This document shows positions 7,133-16,191 of a DNA stretch of 64,000 bases, one piece after another. The stretch spans positions 1,836,766 to 1,900,765 of the forward strand of contig NZ_MAYO01000003.1 in NCBI RefSeq assembly GCF_001691565.1, given 5' to 3'. Under the pieces are notes generated by a model. The model was not told the origin of the DNA. It searched no databases and worked only from the letters and a program-made list of their open reading frames with translations. Position 1 is the first letter of the stretch, and each line of letters opens with the position of its first letter. Source of the DNA: Microbacterium oleivorans (GTDB lineage: Bacteria > Actinomycetota > Actinomycetes > Actinomycetales > Microbacteriaceae). The position numbers and the translations under genes were made by a program.

Positions 7133-9643
7133 GTGAGTGTGCTCCGTGACTACGCCGCGGCCGTGTCGCAACCGACGCTGCCGTTCGCGTCGATGACACC
7201 GCGCTACGACGAGGTCGTCGACGCCGACGGCGCACTGCGTCCTGCGTGGCAGGGTCTCGCCTCTCTCGCCCTCGGGCTCACCCGCGACGAGCTCGAGCGC
7301 GTCGACGGCGAGATCTCGCGTTTCCTCGCCGACGACGGCGTCTCGTACGCCCGCTCCGGCGACGACTTGCAGCCGTGGCAGCTCGATCCGATGCCGTTCG
7401 TCCTGGATGCCGTGGGCTGGGCGCGCCTCGACGTCGGCCTGGCCCAGCGCGCCGAACTCCTGGACGCGCTGCTGGCGGATCTGTACGGACCCCAGGTGGT
7501 GCTCCGCGAACGCATCGTTCCCGCGGCCGTCGTCTTCGGCCATGCCGGCTTCCTCCGCGCGATGGCGCGACCGGGCGAGGAGGGCCTTCCGCCTGACCTC
7601 CTGCTGTCGGCCACCGATCTGGGGCGCGACGCGTCAGGCGAGTGGCACGTACTCGCCGACCGCGTGCAGGCGCCCTCCGGACTCGGCTACGCGGCCGAGA
7701 ACCGCCGGGTCATCTCGCAGGTGCTGCCCGACCTTCTCGACGAGGGCGCCCTGCACCGCATGGATCCCTACTTCGCTGCGCTGCGGGCCGCGCTCATCGC
7801 CGCCGCCCCCGATGCGACGAACAGCCCGCGGATCGTCGTCCTCTCACCTGGTCCCCTGTCCGAGACGGCGTTCGATCAAGCGTTCATCGCGAACGCGCTC
7901 GGCTTCCCCCTCGTTCAGGGCAGCGACCTCGTCGTCCGAGACGGGGCCGTCTGGATGAAGCCCGCCGGCTGGCCGCAGCGCTCGCCCCGCGAACGCGTCG
8001 ACGTCATCCTCCGTCGAGTGGATGCCGAGTGGTGCGACCCGCTCGAACTCCGCTCCGGATCGCGCCTCGGCGTCGCGGGCCTCGCCGAGGCCGTCCGACG
8101 CGGACGCGTGCGGGTCGTGAACGGCCTCGGGGCGGGCGTGCTCGAAAACCCCGCGCTTCTGCCCTACCTGCCGGCGGTGTGCGAACGGCTCCTGGGAGAG
8201 CAGCTGCGCCTCCCCTCCGTTCCCGCCTGGTGGCTGGGCGATCCCGACGCGCGCGCCGAGGTGCTGCCGCGGCTCACTGCCGGCGATCCGACCCTCGCCG
8301 TCGGGCTCATCGACGATCCGCGCCGCCGTCTCGGTCCCGCCGACCGTGCGGTCCTTGCGCGCCTCGACCGCGAGCCGCACCGCTTCGCCGCGGTCGGGCA
8401 GCTGCCTCTCTCACAGGTCCCGGTGTGGGATGCCGGGGGCGCGGCATCCGCTCTGCCCGTCACCCTCCGGGGTTTCGCGATCCGCTTCGGATCGACGTAT
8501 CGGCCGCTCGTGGGCGGCCTCGCCACGATCCGCACCGCGCCCGACGCGGCGCCGCGCACGAAGGACGTGTGGGTGCTCAAGTCGGACGAGGCGGAACCCG
8601 ACCAGGGGATCGCCGACGTGGCATCCCTCCCGACGACGCGCAGCGACCCGACCCTCGCGCCGCGCGCCCTGTCCGACCTGTACTGGACGGGGCGCTACGC
8701 CGAGCGCGCCGAGGATCTGCTGCGCCTCGTGATCGCCACGCAGGCCGCGCTCGACCAGCCCGGCGCGCACACCGCCGCACGCGCGAGTGAGAGCGTGCGG
8801 GTCCTGCTCGCGGCGCTGCACACGCTGGCCGGCACGCGCGCGTCGGACCCCGAGGCGGAGTTCCGGTCGCTGTTGCTGGATGCCGCCCGTCCCGGCTCGG
8901 CGGCGCACTCGATCGCGAGGCTGCGCGACGCGATGGAGGGCGTCCGCGACCAGCTCTCCGGCGACACGTGGCGGGTGTTCTCGAACATCGAGCGTGCGGT
9001 GCGGGCACTGCGCACCTCGTCGCACGCGCACCGCACGGCCGAGTCGGCCGGACGCATGCTCGCGTCGATGCTGTCGCTGTACGGCGTGACGGCCAACATG
9101 ATCCGCGACCCCGGTTGGCACATGATGGAGGCCGGTCGCTACCTCGAGCGCGGGCTCCAGTTGACGACCCTCTTATCGTCCGCGCTGTCGGCCAGCCGCA
9201 GCCCGCGCACCGATCGCGAAGTGCTCGAGTCGTTGCTGCTGTCGGCCGAAAGCGTCGTCACCCACCGCCGCCGTTACCGCGGGGCGATGCGTGCGGCGGA
9301 CGTCGCCGAGCTGCTGCTGCTCGATCGGGGCAACCCGCGCTCGCTCGCGTTCTCGCTGCAGACGCTCCGCGAGCACCTCGCGGCGATGCCCGCCTCGACG
9401 GGCTCCTCAAGGGCCGAGCGTCTGCTCGACCAGCTCGAAACCGAGCTCGCCGAGGTCGAGGTGCTCGAGATGACGGCCGTCGTCGGCGGCCGTCGCGAGC
9501 GGCTCGTGGACGGCCTCGACGGGGTGCGCACCCAGCTCGAGCAGCTCTCCGACGCGATCGGCGACCTGCACTTCGAGGCGGGCCCGCCGCCGGTGTCGAT
9601 GACCGAACTGTCGCTGGTCGAGCTGATGGGCGTGCGCGCATGA
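7133..9643 (+). CDS. circularly permuted ATP-grasp protein fused to alpha-E domain
   Basis: An 836-residue two-part protein. The N-terminal ~490 residues are a circularly permuted type-2 ATP-grasp domain (DUF404/DUF407), with YDEVVDADGALRPAW, QVLPDLLDEGALHRMDPYF and VNGLGAGVLENPALL. The C-terminal ~310 residues are the helical alpha-E domain (DUF403), starting ALSDLYWTGRYAERAEDLLRL. In many bacteria these are separate adjacent genes; here they are fused. ATP-grasp enzymes of this group are predicted to form amide or peptide bonds on an unidentified substrate. The GTG start has GGGAGGGG at the right distance and a possible -10 (TACGCT, 7107-7112). Its stop overlaps the transglutaminase start as ATGA, so the two are translationally coupled. 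Confidence 0.9.
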   Translation: MSVLRDYAAAVSQPTLPFASMTPRYDEVVDADGALRPAWQGLASLALGLTRDELERVDGEISRFLADDGVSYARSGDDLQPWQLDPMPFVLDAVGWARLDVGLAQRAELLDALLADLYGPQVVLRERIVPAAVVFGHAGFLRAMARPGEEGLPPDLLLSATDLGRDASGEWHVLADRVQAPSGLGYAAENRRVISQVLPDLLDEGALHRMDPYFAALRAALIAAAPDATNSPRIVVLSPGPLSETAFDQAFIANALGFPLVQGSDLVVRDGAVWMKPAGWPQRSPRERVDVILRRVDAEWCDPLELRSGSRLGVAGLAEAVRRGRVRVVNGLGAGVLENPALLPYLPAVCERLLGEQLRLPSVPAWWLGDPDARAEVLPRLTAGDPTLAVGLIDDPRRRLGPADRAVLARLDREPHRFAAVGQLPLSQVPVWDAGGAASALPVTLRGFAIRFGSTYRPLVGGLATIRTAPDAAPRTKDVWVLKSDEAEPDQGIADVASLPTTRSDPTLAPRALSDLYWTGRYAERAEDLLRLVIATQAALDQPGAHTAARASESVRVLLAALHTLAGTRASDPEAEFRSLLLDAARPGSAAHSIARLRDAMEGVRDQLSGDTWRVFSNIERAVRALRTSSHAHRTAESAGRMLASMLSLYGVTANMIRDPGWHMMEAGRYLERGLQLTTLLSSALSASRSPRTDREVLESLLLSAESVVTHRRRYRGAMRAADVAELLLLDRGNPRSLAFSLQTLREHLAAMPASTGSSRAERLLDQLETELAEVEVLEMTAVVGGRRERLVDGLDGVRTQLEQLSDAIGDLHFEAGPPPVSMTELSLVELMGVRA

Positions 9644-10521
9644 CTCGGTATCGCGTGTGGCATCGCACCGCCTACACGTACAGCGACGCCGTCCAGGACA
9701 GCATCGGCCAGTTCCACCTGCGCCCGCGCGAGCTGCCGTGGCAGCGGATCGCGGATTCCGACGTGACGGTAGACCCGCTTCCCGGGGACGTCTCTCCCCG
9801 CACCGACTGGTTCGGCAACTCGTCGACCTACTTCCACGTCACCGACCCGCACGAGGCCCTGACGATCGAAGCCACCAGCGAGGTGACGGTCACGGTGCCC
9901 GAGTACGACGCCGAGGCGCTCGCGCAGCCGTGGGAGCTCGCGCGGCCGCTGCGGCATCCCGACATGCCCGGGGCCGTCGAGGCCACGGAATACGCTCTCG
10001 AGTCGGCCCGGGTCGCGCACGTCGAGGCGGCCGTCGCCTACGGCGCGGAGTCGCTGACGCCGGGCCGGCCGATCGGCGAGGCGGCGACGGACCTGATGCA
10101 GCGGATCTTCCGCGACTTCGACTACGACAAGACGGCGACCACCGTGACGAGCACGGTCGCAGACGCGATGACGAAGCGGGCGGGTGTCTGCCAGGACTTC
10201 GCCCACGTCGCCCTCGCGTGCCTGCGCGGGCACGGCGTCGCGGCGCGCTACGTCTCGGGGTACCTCGCGACGCAGCCGCCGCCCGGCAAGGAGCGCGTGT
10301 TCGGCGCAGATGCGTCGCACGCGTGGCTCGCCGTCTGGCTGCCGGGCACAGACCAGTGGCTCGCGATCGACCCGACGAACAACCAGTGGGCGAACGATCG
10401 GTACGTCACGGTCGCCTGGGGCCGCGACTACGGCGACGTCTCGCCGGTGACGGGCATCATCTTCACCGAGGCGAAGACCTCGACCCTGCGCGTGCAGGTC
10501 GACGTCGCCCCGCTCGGCTAG
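9640..10521 (+). CDS. transglutaminase-like cysteine protease
   Basis: A 293-residue protein with the bacterial transglutaminase-like N-terminal beta domain (RYRVWHRTAYTYSDAVQ) and a transglutaminase core. The catalytic triad is visible: Cys in AGVCQDFAHVAL, His in DASHAWLAVWLPG, Asp in IDPTNNQ. No signal peptide, so it is cytosolic. This family regularly accompanies the ATP-grasp/alpha-E proteins and probably acts on the same peptide-like product, as hydrolase or transferase. Overlap of four bases with the preceding gene. Its stop codon TAG forms the first half of a TAGGTT -10 element for the next gene. Confidence 0.9.
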   Translation: MTRYRVWHRTAYTYSDAVQDSIGQFHLRPRELPWQRIADSDVTVDPLPGDVSPRTDWFGNSSTYFHVTDPHEALTIEATSEVTVTVPEYDAEALAQPWELARPLRHPDMPGAVEATEYALESARVAHVEAAVAYGAESLTPGRPIGEAATDLMQRIFRDFDYDKTATTVTSTVADAMTKRAGVCQDFAHVALACLRGHGVAARYVSGYLATQPPPGKERVFGADASHAWLAVWLPGTDQWLAIDPTNNQWANDRYVTVAWGRDYGDVSPVTGIIFTEAKTSTLRVQVDVAPLG

Positions 10522-10524
10522 GTT
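10519..10524 (+). promoter_or_regulatory. -10 element overlapping a stop codon; leaderless start for the gene at 10531
   Basis: TAGGTT fits TANNNT, and its TAG is also the stop of the transglutaminase gene. Six bases separate it from the ATG at 10531, giving a predicted transcript that starts on the start codon. Confidence 0.4.
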
Positions 10525-10530
10525 TCGGGG

Positions 10531-10830
10531 ATGGATCATCTCGAACTGGGTGCCGCGCGGGATGCCGCTGTCGCCGCGGCATCCGCTCTGTCCGAAAGGG
10601 CGCGCACGGCGGATGCCGCGATCGACGACGCGCTCGAGCACGGCGTGACCGCGCATGACATCGCGGCTGCGCTGGGGCTGACGTACGAGGTCGCCCAGCG
10701 GGTCGTGGCCGGTGAGCTGTCGTTCTCGGAGTACCTGTACGCCGGTCTTGCCGCGGGCGTCGTGCCCCCTGCGGCCGATGAGAGGGTGCGGCGCGCGCTC
10801 GAGTTCGCGAAGCGTTCGCGGATGCAATAG
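10531..10830 (+). CDS. small helical protein of unknown function, HTH-like centre
   Basis: A 99-residue Ala-rich, largely helical protein. The centre (AHDIAAALGLTYEVAQRVVAGELSF) has the spacing of a helix-turn-helix, which would suggest DNA binding, but I do not recognise the family. The start ATG 10531 lacks a ribosome binding site and sits six bases after TAGGTT. The last codons (Arg-Met-Gln) and the stop TAG lie inside the left arm of the intergenic repeat at 10819-10902, so the C-terminus may have been set by insertion of that repeat. Confidence 0.6.
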   Translation: MDHLELGAARDAAVAAASALSERARTADAAIDDALEHGVTAHDIAAALGLTYEVAQRVVAGELSFSEYLYAGLAAGVVPPAADERVRRALEFAKRSRMQ

Positions 10831-10902
10831 TTCGGCCGCGACACGCCGTCGCCGGACGAGCGGATGCCGCGTGTCCCCCGGCATCCATTGCATCCGTCGA
10901 CG
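10819..10902. repeat. palindromic intergenic repeat, family 1, copy A
   Basis: Outer arms GGATGCAA (10820-10827) and TTGCATCC (10888-10895) enclose an inner hairpin GGATGCCG (10862-10869) / CGGCATCC (10879-10886), with a CGACACGCCG block between and GTCGACGC following. Related copies are at 19328-19412 and 19956-20042, all in the same orientation. This copy lies between convergent genes and supplies the stop codon of the upstream one. It is the most diverged of the three. Confidence 0.8.
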
Positions 10903-10927
10903 CCGCGCGCGGGCCCGACCGCGCGCA

Positions 10928-12436
10928 TCAGTTCCGGGGCGCGCCGAGCGGCAGCACACGCGAGCCGAAATCGAGGATCGTGTAGCGCCCGCATTCCACC
11001 GTGTCGGCTACCACCGCGCCGCCGGGCAGCACGAAGGGGACGGAGGCGGCATCCTCCACCAGGAAAGTGACCGGCCCGCGACGCTCCGCGCGGTTGACGA
11101 GCCAGTCGTACGGGCGAAGCGTGTTGTCGACCTGGATCAGCTGCGACGGATCGGCGAGCGCCAGCTTGGGCGCGCGGACGGTCCAGAACTGGCCGGCGCC
11201 GGTCCGCCCGGACCGCTCCACCCACCGCGTCACGCAGGAGAGGTCGGTGTCTCCCCTGCCCGCTGCCGCGACGGCGACGGGCACGGCGGCGATGCCTCCG
11301 ACCGCGAGCGCACCCGCGACGACGACTCCCGCCGCCCGGGGCACCGAGAGGGCGGGAGGGCGGACGGCGAGAACGAGGATCGGCAGGAACGCCCACGGCT
11401 GCAGGTAGCGGTCGGCATCCGTCCCCGCGACGACGACGAGAACCGCCGACGCGACCGGCGCGGCCACCGCCACCGCGCACACCGCGATGACGGCGGCGTC
11501 GCGTCGGCGCCACGCCCGCAGCCCCACGATGATGCTCGCGGCGACGAGCGCCAGGAGGCCGGCGAACCAGAGCACGCCGTTCCACCGCGACACCGTTGCG
11601 CCGGTCGCCTCGGCGAGGTGCGCGACCGCGGCACCGGCCTGGTCCGGGCGAAGGTAGTTCCCACCCGCCGCGACGATGTTGCCGGCGAAGGGGGCCCGCA
11701 GCAGGTAGCCGCCCGCCGCCGCACCCGCGACCGCGAGCATCGCCACGAACGCGAGACGCGGCGTGATGCGGCGGCCGAGGAGGAGGATGCCGACGACTCC
11801 GATGATCGGCAGCACGCACCACACGGCGACGAGAGGATTCGTGAGCATCGAGATCACGACGACTGCCGTCATCACCGGTACGACGCAGGCGACCGGCGCA
11901 CCGTCCAGCAGACGCCGGAACAGACCCACGACGACGAGGGTGCCGACGACCGTCGCCGAGTAGTAGGTCGTCGTCGCCGTCAGGAGCGCGAGGTGGAACC
12001 CCGGCATCCCGTCGGGCACTTCGAGGACGATCAGCACGACGAACGCCGCGAACGCGAGAACACTCCCCGTCACGGGGCGCGCGCCCGCCCGGAAGCGACC
12101 GGCGACCAGGCGGATGCCGCCGTAGACGGCGAGCAGGTTGACGACGGAGTTGAGCGTGAGCGTCCCGGTCGTCCCGAGCCCGAACATCGACAGCGCGGCG
12201 TAGACCGCGGTCTCGGGCAGGAAGAGCACGGGCGAGAGCGCCCAGTCCTGCGGGTCCCCGCGCCGCAGCGAGTCCGCCACGAGCGCGACGACGACCGAGT
12301 CCCCGTCGCGGTACAGCAGCCACGGACTCGTCGAGGCGACGACGGCCACGGCGATGAGCGCGAGAGCGAGGGCCGCACCCCACCCGGCCGCCTCCGCGAC
12401 ACCGCGCCGCTGCATCACCCCGGGCCGCATCATCAC
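10928..12436 (-). CDS. polytopic membrane protein, GT-C-like architecture
   Basis: A 502-residue protein with roughly ten hydrophobic segments over residues 15-390 and a hydrophilic C-terminal domain of ~110 residues, probably outside the cell. The first loop after TM1 (SPWLLYRDGDSVVVALVADSLRRGDPQDW) has acidic residues where GT-C glycosyltransferases carry their catalytic loop, so a polyprenyl-phosphate-sugar-dependent glycosyltransferase is one reading; no diagnostic motif confirms it. Several start candidates (MMMRPGVM) lie together and the exact one is uncertain. It is convergent with the gene at 10531 across repeat copy A. Confidence 0.7.
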   Translation of the reverse strand: MMMRPGVMQRRGVAEAAGWGAALALALIAVAVVASTSPWLLYRDGDSVVVALVADSLRRGDPQDWALSPVLFLPETAVYAALSMFGLGTTGTLTLNSVVNLLAVYGGIRLVAGRFRAGARPVTGSVLAFAAFVVLIVLEVPDGMPGFHLALLTATTTYYSATVVGTLVVVGLFRRLLDGAPVACVVPVMTAVVVISMLTNPLVAVWCVLPIIGVVGILLLGRRITPRLAFVAMLAVAGAAAGGYLLRAPFAGNIVAAGGNYLRPDQAGAAVAHLAEATGATVSRWNGVLWFAGLLALVAASIIVGLRAWRRRDAAVIAVCAVAVAAPVASAVLVVVAGTDADRYLQPWAFLPILVLAVRPPALSVPRAAGVVVAGALAVGGIAAVPVAVAAAGRGDTDLSCVTRWVERSGRTGAGQFWTVRAPKLALADPSQLIQVDNTLRPYDWLVNRAERRGPVTFLVEDAASVPFVLPGGAVVADTVECGRYTILDFGSRVLPLGAPRN

Positions 12437-12569
12437 CGCTCAGCACACCAGATTCGCCCGGTCGGCACCAGTCGGCGGGTGACGGATGCACGACCACAGG
12501 TGCAGGTGCGGCCCGGCGCGGCTCCGAACGCCACATCAGCCCCAGCGGTCGGACGTCCGTCACCCCACC

Positions 12570-13283
12570 TCAGCCTAGGAACCCTCGCAGCAGCGCCTCG
12601 GACCCGGCGAGGTGCTCGAGCACGGCGGCCTCGGCGGCGTCCGGCTTGCCCGCCAGGATCGCCGCGACGATCCGCTCGTGCTGCGCGTCGGAGTGCTCGA
12701 TGTTGCGCGGCAGCAGTGGGAACGTGTCGAGCCAGGCGTTGATGCGGGCCCGGTTCTCGACGACCAGGGGCAGCAGTGACGGGATGCCGCTGGCCTCCGC
12801 GATCGCCAGGTGCAGCAGCGAGTCGAGCCGGCGGTACTCCCCCTCGGCGGCTCCCACGGTCGCGCGGTGGCGTTCCTCGAGCGCGGAGCGGGCGGCATCC
12901 GTCAGATCCTGCGACGCCGCGGCGCGGGCGGCTCCCGCCTCGAGCACACGGCGCAGGCCCAGGATGTCCTCGAGCTCGGCGGCGTCCACCGGCCCCGCCG
13001 GCACGGGCAGCGGGTCGGCGACGAACGTGCCGCCGTACCGACCGCGGCGACGTGCGACGTACCCGGCGTCGGCGAGTTCGCCGATCGCCTGCCGCACGGT
13101 GTCGCGGCTGACGCCGTACCGCTCCGCGAGGTCGCGCTCCGAGGGGAGCGACTCCCCTGGCGCGACGACGCCGAGCCGCACGGTCTGCACGAGCCGCGAG
13201 ACGGTGTCTTCGAGCGCGTTGCCGCCGCGCACCGGCCGGTAGACGGTGCGGCCGAGGTCCGGCGACGACGCGGCGCGGGTCAC
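12570..13283 (-). CDS. GntR-family regulator (FadR/FCD subfamily)
   Basis: A 237-residue transcription factor. The N-terminal winged helix reads ESLPSERDLAERYGVSRDTVRQAIGELADAGYVARRRGRYGG, a typical GntR DNA-binding segment. The C-terminal all-helical FCD domain contains the metal-site pattern with D-x-x-x-H (LDSLLHLAIAEASG) and the late H residues (QHERIVAAI, LEHLAGS). The GTG start overlaps the SDR stop as GTGA, so it is the last gene of the gamma-glutamyl operon and probably its local regulator. A candidate operator is described at 17596-17612. Confidence 0.9.
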   Translation of the reverse strand: MTRAASSPDLGRTVYRPVRGGNALEDTVSRLVQTVRLGVVAPGESLPSERDLAERYGVSRDTVRQAIGELADAGYVARRRGRYGGTFVADPLPVPAGPVDAAELEDILGLRRVLEAGAARAAASQDLTDAARSALEERHRATVGAAEGEYRRLDSLLHLAIAEASGIPSLLPLVVENRARINAWLDTFPLLPRNIEHSDAQHERIVAAILAGKPDAAEAAVLEHLAGSEALLRGFLG

Positions 13284-14053
13284 AGCGGCGTCACGTAGGC
13301 GTTGGTGATGCCGCCGTCGACGACGAACGCGTTCGCGGTGATGAACGACGAGTCGTCCGAGGCGAGGAACGCGACGGCCGCCGCCAGCTCCTCCGGCTCG
13401 GCGAAGCGGCCCATCGGCACGTGCACGAGGCGACGCTGTGCGCGCTCAGGGTCCTTCGCGAAGAGTTCGCGGAGCAGCGGCGTGTTCACCGGTCCCGGGC
13501 AGAGCGCGTTGACGCGGATGCCCTGCCGCGCGAACTGCACGCCGAGCTCGCGGGTCATCGCAAGGACGCCGCCCTTGGAGGCGGTGTACGAGATCTGCGA
13601 CGTCGCCGAGCCGAGCAGCGCGACGAACGACGCCGTGTTGATGATCGACCCTTTGCCCGCGGGCACCATGTGACGCAGCGCCGCACGCGAGCAGAGGTAG
13701 ACGCTCTTAAGGTTGACGTCCTGCACCTTGTCCCACGCGGGCAGCTCGGTCGTCTCGATCGAGTCGTCATCGGCGGGAGAGATGCCGGCGTTGTTGAAGG
13801 CGATGTCGACCGAACCGAGGTCGGCGGCGACACCGTCGAAGAGCGCGTCGACGGATGCCTGGTCTGCGACGTTCACCTGGCGGAAGACGCCGACCACCTC
13901 GTCGGCGGCCTTCTGCCCGGTCACCGGGTCGAGGTCGGCGATGACGACGCGGGCTCCTTCGGCGGCGAACCGGCGCGCGGTCGCGAGGCCGATGCCGCTG
14001 GCACCGCCGGTGATGATGGCGACGCGGTCGCGCAGGCGCTGGGTGAGGTCCAT
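13280..14053 (-). CDS. short-chain dehydrogenase/reductase
   Basis: A 257-residue classical SDR. NAD(P)-binding motif TGGASGIGLATA (~15-26), acidic residue after beta-2 (VVIADLD, suggesting NAD), NNAG (FNNAGIS), catalytic Ser in NTASFVALLG and the YTASK motif (Tyr, Lys), with the family ending FVVDGGITNAY. In this operon it is the only oxidoreductase able to convert an alcohol to an aldehyde; I infer that it oxidises the terminal hydroxyl of gamma-glutamylethanolamide before the aldehyde dehydrogenase acts. Overlaps the GntR gene by 4 bp; 15 bp after the aldehyde dehydrogenase stop. Confidence 0.9.
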   Translation of the reverse strand: MDLTQRLRDRVAIITGGASGIGLATARRFAAEGARVVIADLDPVTGQKAADEVVGVFRQVNVADQASVDALFDGVAADLGSVDIAFNNAGISPADDDSIETTELPAWDKVQDVNLKSVYLCSRAALRHMVPAGKGSIINTASFVALLGSATSQISYTASKGGVLAMTRELGVQFARQGIRVNALCPGPVNTPLLRELFAKDPERAQRRLVHVPMGRFAEPEELAAAVAFLASDDSSFITANAFVVDGGITNAYVTPL

Positions 14054-14068
14054 GGGGGTCCTTCCGGG

Positions 14069-15424
14069 TCAGGAGGTGGCGTAGAAGACGTTCTTGGTCT
14101 GGGTGAAGTGCTCGGCCGCGTCGGGTCCGAGTTCGCGGCCGAGACCCGAGGCCTTCATGCCGCCGAACGGGGTCGTGTAGCGGACCGACGAGTGCGAGTT
14201 GACCGACAAGACCCCGCTCTGCAAACCGCGGGACACGCGGATGCCGCGCCCCAGGTCGCGCGTCCAGATCGAGCCCGCGAGCCCGTAGACGGTGTCGTTG
14301 GCGAGCGCGATCGCATCGGCTTCGTCGTCGAACGGCAGCACCGCGACGACGGGTCCGAAGACCTCCTCGGTCGCGATGCGGTCGCCGCGGCCGGCGAGCA
14401 CGACGGTCGGCGCGAACCAGAACCCGTCGCCCTCGGGCGCCGCACCGCGGAACGCGACGTCCGACCCGTCGACGTACCCGGCGACGCGATCGCGCTGCGC
14501 GGCGGAGATGAGCGGTCCCATCTCGGTGGCCTCATCGTTCGGATCGCCGACCTGCCACGCGGCGACGGCGGGTTCGACGAGCTCGAGGAACCGGTCGAAC
14601 ACCGAGCGCTCGACGAGCAGACGGCTGCGGGCGCAGCAGTCCTGCCCGGCGTTGTCGAAGACCGACCCGGGGACGGCCGCGGCGGCCGCCTCGAGATCGG
14701 CGTCGGCGAACACGATGTTGGCACTCTTGCCACCGAGCTCGAGCGTCACGGGCTTCAGCTCGCGCGCGCAGCCTGCGGCGACCTCGGTGCCGACGCGGGT
14801 CGATCCGGTGAAGACGACCTTGCGCACGTCGGGATTCGACACGAACCGCGCGCCGACGACTGGACCGGCACCGGGGATGACGGTGAAGACGCCGTCCGGG
14901 AGCCCCGCCTCGAGCGCGAGGTCGCCGAGTCGCATCGCGGTCAGCGGGGTGAGCTCGGCGGGCTTCAGCACGATGGCGTTGCCGGCGGCGAGCGCGGGGG
15001 CGAAGCCCCACGCCGCGATCGTCATGGGGAAGTTCCACGGCACGATGATTCCGGCGACGCCGTACGGCTCGTGGTAGGTCACGTCGAGTCCGCCGGCGAC
15101 GGGGATCTGGCTGCCGATCAGGCGTTCCGGTGCCCCCGCGTAATAGTTCAGGACCTGGGCGACGTGGGACGCCTCCCACCGGGCGGACGAGATCGGATGC
15201 CCCGCCTCGAGCACCTCGAGCTGCGCGAGCTCCTCGACGTGGTCCTCGACGACACGTCCGAAGTTCCGGAGCGCATCGGCGCGGGCGACGGGGGCGAGCT
15301 CAGCCCACGCGCGCTGCGCGCGGACGGCGCGTGCGACTGCGGCATCCGTCTCCTCCACCGAGGCGAGCGCGACGTCGCGGACGGCGGCGCCGGTCGCGGG
15401 GTTCAGGACGGTGAACGCGCTCAT
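14069..15424 (-). CDS. aldehyde dehydrogenase
   Basis: A 451-residue NAD(P)-dependent aldehyde dehydrogenase, slightly short for the superfamily (480-500) at its N-terminus. Key features: IIVPWNFPMT (Asn stabilising the oxyanion), KPAELTPLTA, FTGSTRVG cofactor loop, catalytic Glu in LELGGKSANIV, catalytic Cys in NAGQDCCARSR, and EEVFGPVV. Two adjacent cysteines sit at the active site. By operon context the substrate is probably a gamma-glutamyl aldehyde, which it would oxidise to the carboxylate. The ATG at 15424 overlaps the stop of the upstream gamma-glutamyl hydrolase as ATGA. Confidence 0.93.
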   Translation of the reverse strand: MSAFTVLNPATGAAVRDVALASVEETDAAVARAVRAQRAWAELAPVARADALRNFGRVVEDHVEELAQLEVLEAGHPISSARWEASHVAQVLNYYAGAPERLIGSQIPVAGGLDVTYHEPYGVAGIIVPWNFPMTIAAWGFAPALAAGNAIVLKPAELTPLTAMRLGDLALEAGLPDGVFTVIPGAGPVVGARFVSNPDVRKVVFTGSTRVGTEVAAGCARELKPVTLELGGKSANIVFADADLEAAAAAVPGSVFDNAGQDCCARSRLLVERSVFDRFLELVEPAVAAWQVGDPNDEATEMGPLISAAQRDRVAGYVDGSDVAFRGAAPEGDGFWFAPTVVLAGRGDRIATEEVFGPVVAVLPFDDEADAIALANDTVYGLAGSIWTRDLGRGIRVSRGLQSGVLSVNSHSSVRYTTPFGGMKASGLGRELGPDAAEHFTQTKNVFYATS

Positions 15425-16191
15425 GCGGAGGCCCCCCGGTGCGAGACGGCGTACGCATCTGAGGCCGCGACCAGCCCCAGGAAGAGCCGCCGATCGGCGG
15501 AGTTCTCCTCGGGATGCCACTGCACCGCGACGAGGTAGTCGTCGCCCGGCGCCTCGAACGCCTGCACGAGCCCGTCGTCCGTACGCGCGGTGACGACGAG
15601 CCCGCCACCGAGGCGGTCGACGCCCTGGTGGTGGTAGCTGTGCACCGTGTAGGGGCCGGCGCCGATCAGGCCCGCGAGCTTCGTGTCGGCATCCACCTCG
15701 ACGGTGTTCTCGGCGAAGACGCCGCCACCGATCTTGTAGCGCTCGGTGCCGAGAGCTTCGGGAAGGTGCTGATGCAGCGTGCCGCCGTAGGCGACGTTGA
15801 TCAGCTGCAGGCCGCGGCAGATGCCGAAGACCGGGATCCCGCGCTCCCGCGCTCCGGCGAGCAGAGCGAGCTCCCACTCGTCGCGGTCCGCGCGAGCGGG
15901 GTCCGTGAGCGGATGCCGGGGCGCACCGTACAGCTCGGGCTGCACGTCGAGCCCGCCGGTCAGGATCAGCCCGTCGAGACCGTCGAGCACGACCTCGGCC
16001 GCGGCTTTCGCCGACGGCTGCGGCGGGAGCAGCACGGCCACGCCGCCCGAGGCGGTCACGGCGTCGAAGTACTGCTGCGGCAGGAAGCTCGCGCGGACGT
16101 CCCACACCCCCTGCACAGCACGCTCGAGGTAGGTGGTGAGCCCGATGACGGGGCGGCGGCCGCCCGCGGGATCAGAGACGTTCGAAGCCAC
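15421..16191 (-). CDS. gamma-glutamyl hydrolase of the PuuD class (class I amidotransferase fold)
   Basis: A 256-residue class I glutamine-amidotransferase-like hydrolase. The nucleophile is the Cys in PVFGICRGLQLINVAYGGTLHQ; the His-x-Glu pair is in VQWHPEENS; the substrate loop DGLILTGGLDVQPELY is typical of PuuD/gamma-glutamyl-GABA hydrolases. Predicted to release glutamate from a gamma-glutamyl acid in the cytosol, the last step of the operon's pathway. Its start lies 20 bp inside the 3' end of the glutamine-synthetase-like gene, and its stop overlaps the aldehyde dehydrogenase start, so all three are tightly coupled. Confidence 0.92.
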   Translation of the reverse strand: MASNVSDPAGGRRPVIGLTTYLERAVQGVWDVRASFLPQQYFDAVTASGGVAVLLPPQPSAKAAAEVVLDGLDGLILTGGLDVQPELYGAPRHPLTDPARADRDEWELALLAGARERGIPVFGICRGLQLINVAYGGTLHQHLPEALGTERYKIGGGVFAENTVEVDADTKLAGLIGAGPYTVHSYHHQGVDRLGGGLVVTARTDDGLVQAFEAPGDDYLVAVQWHPEENSADRRLFLGLVAASDAYAVSHRGASA

